The position numbers were made by a program, and so were the translations under genes. From the NCBI GenBank assembly GCA_022494885.1, contig JAGVSM010004249.1:1-64000 (forward strand): a stretch of 64,000 bases of DNA. The letters run 5' to 3'. The notes under the pieces are model-generated. The model was not told the DNA's origin, did not search any database, and was given only the letters and a program-made list of their open reading frames with translations. Every line of letters starts with the position of its first letter. The first letter of the stretch is position 1. The stretch comes from Micrasema longulum (taxonomy: Eukaryota; Arthropoda; Insecta; Trichoptera; Brachycentridae). Shown here one piece after another: positions 56,995 through 64,000 of this stretch.

Positions 56995-57345
56995 TATGTT
57001 ATGAAGGAGAAATTAAAAATGTACAAATTCTTCAAAATAAGGCGATGAGGATTATACCCAAAAGAAATATCTATTCGAATGTAGAAATAATGCACAAAAA
57101 ATTGGCTTGCTCACAGTAAAGCAACAAAATAGATATAATGTAGAAATTTTTACACAAAAATAATTAAGGGGATGAATAAAATAAAACAATAATAAAATTC
57201 AATAATAAGACTACCAATGAGGAGAAAAACAGAATCTCAAAACTCTTTTGATTGAAGCTGTATAATGAGTTACTTAAAGAAATAAAGAAAATAGAAAAAA
57301 ATGAAATATTTAAAATTAATTTGAAAAAGTATGTAATTCAGTAAT
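56995..57345 (+). pseudogene. CR1-like ORF2 C-terminus, decayed
   Basis: In broken frames: YEGEIKNVQILQNKAMRIIP, KRNIYSNVEIMHKKLACS, then RISKLF and LKLYNELLKEIKKIEKNEIF with KINLKKYVIQ. It follows the family order I..LQ.LQNKAMRIIL...........M...L..L......LYNELP..IK.....F...LKKY. A scrap of the same family lies at 20155. Stops are present throughout. Confidence 0.7.
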
Positions 57346-58264
57346 TTTGATGAAAAAGTAATATTTTTAAAAGTTTACATTAGTTCTTAAAATGTTGTGA
57401 ACTAACTTAATAAAGCATAAGTAAATAAAATAAATGGATCGTCTTTAACTTTGAAATTCTTTGGAATATCTTGTAACCAACAGGACGAGACTCTCAACCA
57501 CATTTAATTTGCCGATATCCAGGACAAATTTGAGAAAGAATGAGTTATTGAATAGAATATGCTTGTCATTATTATAATTACGTTTTCTCCGGTCACACAT
57601 AAATTTTTCACCTACCTCATTAAATTAATACGAAAGGTTCCTTATGGACGTTGGTATGCCTTTCTAGTAATACGAGTAAGTCAATAAATATCGTGACATA
57701 ATCGCCAGAACATCGTAACCGACAAAAACAGTATTTTACGGAACCATATTTTGTCTTCAAAATTAATTATTAAGAAATACGAGTATACTTTGTGAAACAA
57801 ATTTCGTTTCCGAATATTTATTTAATTGCAGAAAAAATTATTGTAAAAAAAATATTTTTTTTAACATTCTCAGTTGACCACAATTGAAAAAGGTTCTTGT
57901 AACACCATGTTAGCCTAAGTGCTTTCATAATAAATTCAGTTTTATTTTGCGTGAACTCTGCTTTTGTTATTTTTTTATTACAACTTTTGATACGGCGAAA
58001 ACGGACGTAAGCACCATTTAGAAACCAAGCACGTAGACAAAAAATCTATGCCCAAAGAAAATGATTTTTCTTATGAAGATGAAACTCTTTTACTTTGGAG
58101 AATAAAACACCGAATCAATTTAATATATATACGATAAAAACTACCCTGTGGCTTTAAATGTGTAACAGCTGTCAAAAATATTGAAAGGATTTAAACGTGA
58201 AGGAATAATGAATACCACATAGTGTGTAAATGATCACTTAAACATGCGTATTACATATATATAT
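57346..58264. other. AT-rich stretch, nothing recognised
   Basis: There is no supported frame, repeat or RNA gene except a faint R remnant at 58208-58245 (CACATAGTGTGTAAATGATC). Confidence 0.35.
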
Positions 58265-58740
58265 TAATATGGATAACAAATTACAACAGGGATGGAGAAT
58301 ACCTTAAATAAGGGAATATGGAAGTCAAGGCATTTACAGTGTTTATGACCTGTCATTGGCTGGTTTAAGTGGCCACTTTACACACTGTGTAACATTCACC
58401 ATTTTGCCTATGTTTGAACTTCCATATTTCTTCAATCCTTCCATTTGTTGATTTTAGTGAAGTTAAAGAGCTGAAACCTTTATTGTTGCGAAGAGATTCA
58501 TCTGACTGAATTATTTCACATACTAGGCAACGCCTGAAAACAATTTTACAATTTTTAAACTTCTTCTTGGACCAGTTGGTTTCATTACAATAGGTATTTA
58601 GTAGGTAGTAGGTTATTTAAGGTATTCTCCATCCCTGTTGTAATTTGTTAATCTTAATGACCCCCGAGGGGGTGAAATCCAGGCTTTTATCTATGAACAT
58701 TTGGACAAACTCAAATATTGTAATGTTGATATGGATTTAA
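58265..58740. repeat. R-family inverted pair (B subfamily)
   Basis: A plus arm at 58270-58595 is nearly complete (ACAACAGGGATGGAGAATAC, GTCATTGGCTGGTTTAAGTG, GCCACTTTACACACTGTGTA, AACTTCTTCTTGGACCAGTT). A short minus arm at 58613-58740 follows (GGTATTCTCCATCCCTGTTG, CCCCGAGGGGGTGAAATCC, ACATTTGGACAAACTCAAAT). Confidence 0.75.
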
Positions 58741-59029
58741 AAATTACAATTCTATTAACCCAAAAATGTCATAATCTCTATCAATATAAATTTATCTAAA
58801 ATTAGCGCATTTTTCTTGTATTTCACATTCTTGGTTTTTGTATTTTTTCACAATTCGGTAAAAAGTTTTTTGATTGTCAATTGTCAAATGTGGCAATTTT
58901 TAACAATGCGTAAATAAAATCAAATAAAATATATTTACTTATATTAAAAAAAAAACAAAAACAATTGAAAATTCATACAACTTGCGGTCAAAGAAGATTA
59001 GCCTACTACTCGGTTAAAGTGTAAAATCT

Positions 59030-59445
59030 TCTTCCATTATGCATAAGGACAATGAGTAAGTACTCACAATATATCCATATAAACTTGCTGTTTAGAAATG
59101 GATAGTGGAGGTGGGTTGCGCACGGATTGATGAGTGGATAAAGCCAAATAGGTAAAAAATTAGTTTCCTGTTTTTGAAGTTTGGTCTACAAGTCTATGTG
59201 AATTTGATATGTGTTTTATGTTTATTTAAGTTAATGTTGCTTATTATGTTTAAGATGATAATAAGGTTAATTGGATTAATTACGTTTTTATTGTATTATT
59301 ATGTGAACTTTGTTAAATTACTAATTTAAGGCATGTTTTAATTATTGTAAAATGTTTCCCTCGGCACGGAACACCCCAGTGAGGAAACATTATTATGTAT
59401 TAAAAAAAAATTCAAACATCCCTAAAGTATAAATAAATAGATAAT
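59030..59445 (+). pseudogene. CR1-like 3' end, KKWIVEVGCARIDEW family
   Basis: Conserved DNA TTTAGAAATGGATAGTGGAG, GTGGGTTGCGCACGGATTGA and TGAGTGGATAAAGCCAAATA is followed by a 3' UTR with AATTTAAGGCATGTTTTAAT, CCTCGGCACGGAACACCCCA and GTGAGGAAACATTATTATG, ending near 59445 in AAATA. It is 5'-truncated. Confidence 0.7.
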
Positions 59446-59918
59446 TATGATTAATTTCAAAACCGATAATACATGAGCATGTTTGCATAATTGTTCGTTA
59501 CAAGAACACTTTCGAAAATTTAGACAATGCGTTTGAAATGCCATTTTCATTTGAACTGAGATATATATTTAAGCTGTTTTTTTATATATTTTACGGTCAT
59601 AAAATTAAACCGTTTAACCAAAATTGTAGCGACGTGATTTTAATTATCCTTTTATGTAAACATTAAATTAAAAGAAACTGAGCACGTGTGAATACAGAAA
59701 TCAAATTTTGGAAAAGCTAGATTCAAATATCCGGCCTCCGATTTACCATGGAACCACAACCTGTAACATTTACATTGCGTTCATTTATTTAAGCCAGAGT
59801 TTTGGCATTTACTTATTTTTTCAGATTCTCAGCGCCCTTGAAAATGGTCAAAATTCATTATCGTGTGGTGCCTCAGAAGTAGGTTCCCGCCAAACAGACA
59901 GACAGACAGACGAAACAG

Positions 59919-60145
59919 ATGTAACGTTGGCAACACCAGAGGGTCAGTGACGTAGGTAAAACTATAAAAGTACCGACGCACTGATCGCTTGTTCTTCTCT
60001 TTACCTCTGCTACCCGCCACCTACTACTAGGATCCACGATCTAATACGATCGTGGCGATTCAGTAAGATGTATCTCAGTAATTTTATTATATTTATTATT
60101 TTGTTGAAATAAATACTGTTCAAACGTCATGTAAGTACGACTTCT
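59919..60145 (+). mobile_element. candidate solo LTR
   Basis: The block begins TGTAACGTTGGCAACACC and has a TATA-like CTATAAAAGTACC at about 59962. It contains an internal dyad ATCCACGATCTAATACGATC and a polyadenylation signal AATAAATACTG near 60109. This promoter-then-poly(A) layout in under 250 bp is that of an LTR. No second copy, target duplication or internal gag-pol is visible. A (CAGA)n run lies just upstream at 59897-59914. Confidence 0.35.
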
Positions 60146-60365
60146 TTTTATTCAGAATGTTTAAAGCAACCTTCTGAAGAGTAAAGCGAGGGCCGCGCGT
60201 GAGATGTTGAATGTAGGACTTCCTCAGACTTCCTTCCCCATACTGAAGCCTGCAGTTCAGAAATAAAAATATATCCACCTAGCGTTGGCACGCTTTCCGA
60301 CCTATCTGCAAAGATAGAAAAGAGTCGATGAACTGGGTGTCCAACACAACTGTTGACCTTTAATA

Positions 60366-60560
60366 ACGGTATCTACCTACTGTTTTCAAAAACTTCTCTT
60401 CTGACGTCTATCTCATTTCGTTAACCATAAAGTTGAAACAGTGTTTTTTTTTTATTTATTTTTTTATTACTTACTTCTTGGCATGAACACTTGCCAAATT
60501 TACTACTTTTTTTAAATGCTTATGTTTTATTTTTGTTAATTTATTGATATCATTAATTTT
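60366..60560 (+). repeat. dispersed repeat Y, copy 2
   Basis: It matches 21985-22175 in the same orientation (GGTATCTACCTACTGT, TTCTCTTCTGACGTCTATCT, GTTAACCATAAAGTTGAAAC, TACTTCTTGGCATGAACACT, AATTTATTGATAT). It ends next to the RTE fragment that starts at about 60590. Confidence 0.6.
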
Positions 60561-60589
60561 ATCTTATTCAGATATAATTGATAAAATAA

Positions 60590-60900
60590 AGAATGGTCTC
60601 TGAGATGATTTGGTCACGTAGAACGAATAGACGACAAAATAATGGTAAAACAAGTATATATGGCGAACATGAACGGTAACGTGAGACGAGGACGACCAAT
60701 GAAGACGTCGCATGATCAGATAAACCAAAATCTTAAGTTTGGTCATGTCAAAAGCAGACAGAACCGAAGGGCATGTATGACAAGATGTATAAATGTGGAA
60801 GAAGCTAGGAATTTTTGCCAGGATAGACGTGTAAGGCGGTTCATTCTCTCTGCCTATCCCTACGGGAAAATGGCGTGATGGTAGTATTAGTAGTAGAAGT
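60590..60900 (+). pseudogene. RTE-like ORF2 C-terminal fragment, best preserved copy
   Basis: An open frame of 78 codons from 60642 to a stop at 60878 reads MVKQVYMANMNGNVRRGRPM, KTSHDQINQNLKFGHVKSRQ, NRRACMTRCINVEEARNFCQ and RRFILSAYPYGKMA. Just upstream FGHVERIDDKI continues the frame. The element ends in a TAGTATTAGTAGTAGAAGTA microsatellite, the usual 3' end of RTE-clade elements. The 5' part and RT core are missing. Confidence 0.8.
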
Positions 60901-61809
60901 AGATAGTGTAGAAGACTGAAGTGAGTAATAATGATCACCGTGTACGAGGATTATAATTATGATAAAAACCAATAGTTAAAGGTAAGATGAGGTTGTAAAT
61001 TAGTGAAGTGTTATAAATTAGTTTGAAAATGCCCTAGCAAGGTGAAACAATTGTCACGAAGTTTTTATTTTTATATTGGTAAAAATAAAATAAAGTGTTT
61101 AGTAGACTCAAATCAGTGTTTGATTTCTAATATTATAAGTGTAAATTAGTGATTAAAAATAAATAAAAGAATGAAAAAAATTCTGAGCCCTGATATTAAA
61201 GTTTCCACAGCAAACAGTAAATAATTAAAAGAAAAGTTTCATTAAATATTATAATATTAAATAGGTGCGAAGGTTTTCTCGGTCACTGTTATCAATAGGT
61301 TTATTTTTTGGGTAATACCGTGTGTGTTGGATTTGTTTCGTTATATTTTATGAAAAGAAAAAGTGTTGAAGTAAAACAATATTTGTAAGGAATTTTTCTA
61401 GAATTCATGAACAGCATTTAAATATTTTTGTAAAACTTGATATCAAAGTAGTTGTTGAAGCTTTCACAAAAGAGGTTAAGTCAGATAGGTACTTTAAACT
61501 AACGAGTTCCCAGGAGTGTGCTCAAGGCGTTTACATGAATAAGATATCAATAAGTAAGTTCTCGTAAAAATGTGACTTGTGGGTTCTTTAATAATAATTC
61601 AAAGTATTTTTTGAAATCATTTGTAGTAATGACTTTTATTTTGATCGTCTTGAAAGAAGGAGCTATTAAGTTTCTCGGAAAAGTGGAAAATAGTTGGAAC
61701 TCAAATAAAGGTTATTGCAATTCTGGATATGAGGTACAGTTGGTTAAGCAAGTAATAAGACAAATAATAAAAATGGTTTGAAATTTGTTTTGTCAAAATA
61801 GTTTGGTTG

Positions 61810-61863
61810 TTTACCTCACATTCATATAACAAGTTTGGTTGTTATAATGAATGTGAGGTAAAT
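61810..61863. repeat. near-perfect 23-bp hairpin
   Basis: TTTACCTCACATTCATATAA and CAA, a GTTTGG loop, then TTGTTATAATGAATGTGAGG and TAAA form a stem of 23 pairs with a one-base bulge. It lies in otherwise unremarkable AT-rich sequence (60901-62379) and is not part of any repeat family recognised here. The loop is too short for a typical pre-miRNA. Confidence 0.7.
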
Positions 61864-62379
61864 CAATGTATGACTAGGTTAGAAATGACTAAATCAGACT
61901 GAAATACAAATCAGAGATAGTAATTTATTTATTTTAAAGAAAAAAACAGTCGCCAATGATATAATAACATTTTTTTTAAAAATACAGTTTAAAGACAGAC
62001 CAGCGAAGTTTCTAAATAAAATTCATACATATTATTAAATTGTGTTACAGCAAAAGGATGTGTTTATATGTATTTATATGAGAATAAGTGTAGATGTGTG
62101 TTTGTGTGTATTAGTGTGGGAGTAAGTGTTCAAGTGTGTGCATCATTGAATAGTAAGTGGGATTGTATCGCAGCCAGAAATAATAAGTCTTAATTTATTT
62201 TTAAATAAATTAAGGGGCATGTAAAATATATCAATAGATGAAAAAAAAATATTAAAATAAAATAAAATATAAATAGTTAGAGCAAGAACGATATAGAAAA
62301 AAGTGTTGTGCATAGTTAGTTCTACAGACTGGCAGATGGAATAAATATTTTTTTCTTATCACGCGAAAGGGAATATTAA

Positions 62380-62965
62380 GATTCATTTTGGATACAAGAT
62401 TAAAATTAATAAGAATAATAAGGGATGCTTTTAATATCTTAACCAAAAAGGACGTACCGCCACCCTTCATTAAAGTAATTATTCCTTTAAATAATAACAA
62501 TAAAATGCGCATGAAAATAGGAAATGATTCCGGCTGCAGTAGGTATCAGTCAAGTGGACAGCTTGAGCCCTTTTTTACTCAATATCATAATGGATAAGAT
62601 AATGAAGGACGTCAAATCAATGGAGCTGGGATTTACCATGGGAGACAAAAATAAAGATATAATATACTACGCAGATGATGCGGTCCTAATAGCATACTCC
62701 GAAGATGATCTCTAAAAATTATTGCACAAATTTCACACATCCTCTCAACGATTTATTGTGTAAATCTCCATAGATAAAACGAAGAGCATGGTAGCCTCAA
62801 GACAGCCAGTTCGAGGTTAGACTTGCCATAGACAATAAAAATAGAGCAAGTAATGCACTTGAGTGTTGAGATATCCAGCTGGGACAACATTGTGGTTGGA
62901 TGCTCGAGAAGTGCTATATTGAGAAAAAAACATATGCTGACGGACAGCAAAGTACGGGTATGAGA
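62380..62965 (+). pseudogene. RTE-like reverse transcriptase fragment with YADD box
   Basis: In two frames joined by a frameshift near 62520-62550: LIRIIRDAFNILTKKDVPPP, then GISQVDSLSPFLLNIIMDKI, DIIYYADDAVLIAYSEDDL, a stop, LLHKFHTSSQRF and ISIDKTKSMVASRQPVRG. These correspond to RT motifs GxxQGDxLSPxLFNIxMD (here QGD is changed to QVD) and YADDAVLIA, followed by the usual EDDLQ.LL..F and S..KTK.M..S. The catalytic DD is kept, but the frame is broken, so it is inactive. Confidence 0.8.
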
Positions 62966-63612
62966 ATAATAAAAACCCAAATAAGGTATTGTTAGCAATT
63001 GAATATTACAACCAGAATTATCTTCTTTAAAAAAAATGACTTTTCTATGGAAAAAGGTTTCAACTGAAATATTTAAATAACATTTTTTTTTAAGTATTAC
63101 CAAAGGCATAATTTTTTAATCAAGACTTTATTTGAATAGATGTAATATGAGGGCACAATTAGTGATAACATTTCTGATTTCATTCTGGTGTTAAAAAAAA
63201 GATCGACGAAATTCTATTTGTGGACAAAATCAATAAATCAATCATCCCAGCTTAACTAGTTAGAAATTCAGAAAAAATAGCAACATTCAATTTAATCTCT
63301 ACCATTTTTCACTCTAAGCGCATAAAAATCCAACTGACCAAATGACACTCGACCTGTCAGTTCAACTAATTTATTGGAGTGTTTCAAATGTTATTGAAAT
63401 TTTATTTTTGTTTTTAGTTCATTTTAAAATTCATGTAGGATATTTTTATACCTAAACTGATCTTTTATGTTTTTTACTTTCAGTTTTGCAAATCTGCGTT
63501 CATTATTTTTAGTTAAATATTATTTATTTTTTTACAAAGTCTAGAGACTTTTCGCTTGGATTAATTTTTTTAACTGGTTTATTTTACATACAACAACAAC
63601 GACGATAAACCA

Positions 63613-63790
63613 TCAATCAGCCGTTTTCCTGTAAAAGTAGGCAGAGAGAATAAAACACCACATCACTCTATCTTTGCATAAAGATCTCGTTTCTTTTACA
63701 TGCATACATATTATCATGCAGGCGCGCCGATTACTCCGACTTTTGACATATCTAAGTATTTGTTGGATTTTACCCCACCTATCATATAAA
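63613..63790 (-). pseudogene. RTE-like C-terminal fragment
   Basis: The minus strand reads YDRWGKIQQILRYVKSRSNR, RACMIICMHVKETRSLCKDR and VMWCFILSAYFYRKTAD, the same module as 60590-60900. The 3' end abuts a GTTGTTGTTG microsatellite (ACAACAACAACG on the plus strand). The frame upstream of about 63790 is unrelated sequence. Confidence 0.75.
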
Positions 63791-64000
63791 TTTGTCGATT
63801 CAATATCAGTTGAGATCCAGAATTTATTAAATATTACCATTAAATCATTTTTTAATAGAAAAGAAAATACAAAATGAAAACTGCCTTTCTTTTTTTCCAA
63901 GGATCCCTTTTGTACCACAAATATGTACATTGCATTGTATGTCTTATTTAAGACATTCACAAAATGGTTACAAAATTTATATATTCGTACTTGTGTTCAC

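Noticed and set aside
60564..60938. A 124-codon minus-strand frame
   Set aside because: It is the antisense shadow of the plus-strand RTE fragment, which has the recognisable protein motifs.
61810..61863. microRNA precursor
   Set aside because: A 6-base loop and a stem that ends abruptly with no flanking pairing do not fit a pre-miRNA. It is kept only as an unexplained hairpin.

Overview
This is an AT-rich, gene-poor stretch of animal nuclear DNA, almost certainly from an insect. It has spliced genes with GT-AG introns, an insect-type pyrokinin receptor exon, and a dense load of decayed transposable elements (TEs) typical of a large insect genome. A beetle would fit the TE mix, but that is inference. 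There are no bacterial operons, rRNA genes, CRISPR arrays or convincing functional tRNA genes. Most of the short open frames are chance frames or pieces of repeats.

I can support two host genes. (1) On the minus strand, 17808-18681 is one large coding exon of a class A GPCR. It covers the N-terminus to transmembrane helix (TM) 5 and intracellular loop 3, and it matches the pyrokinin/PBAN (neuromedin-U-like) receptor family. It has a plausible acceptor at 18698-18699 and a clean phase-1 donor at 17806-17807. The exon with TM6-TM7 was not found in the 17.8 kb downstream. (2) On the plus strand, 43458-49035 is a complete six-exon gene, rebuilt here from splice sites whose phases all agree. It encodes a secreted protein of 286 residues with a signal peptide, a short Cys-rich N-terminal segment, two complete ten-cysteine von Willebrand factor C (VWC) domains and a truncated third one. 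A polyadenylation signal lies at 49187.

The rest is repeats. 0-16 kb holds a Penelope-like inverted pair, tRNA-derived SINEs (one split by a retrotransposon tail), a GC-rich minisatellite and RTE/CR1-type fragments. 16-25 kb holds the GPCR exon, a pogo/Tigger-like MITE and a SINE embedded in a (CAT)n array. 25-31 kb holds two piggyBac-like non-autonomous elements. 31-43 kb holds several truncated non-LTR retrotransposons. 43-49 kb is the VWC gene, with TE pieces in introns 1, 2 and 5. 49-64 kb is a dense mosaic of non-LTR 3' ends, SINEs, one LTR-like block and RTE fragments.

The most striking repeat is a family, called R here, with a unit of about 380-390 bp. It has about 20 copies in at least three subfamilies. 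Five or more copies are head-to-head inverted pairs (foldback-like), and each carries the same consecutive short perfect dyads (AAGTGGCCACTT then TTACACACTGTGTAA). Penelope-type hammerhead-ribozyme-like cores (CTGAAGA ... GAAAGCGCTA) recur at least four times. Nothing here looks like a wholly new coding system. The R family and the hammerhead-like motifs are the best candidates for a closer look.
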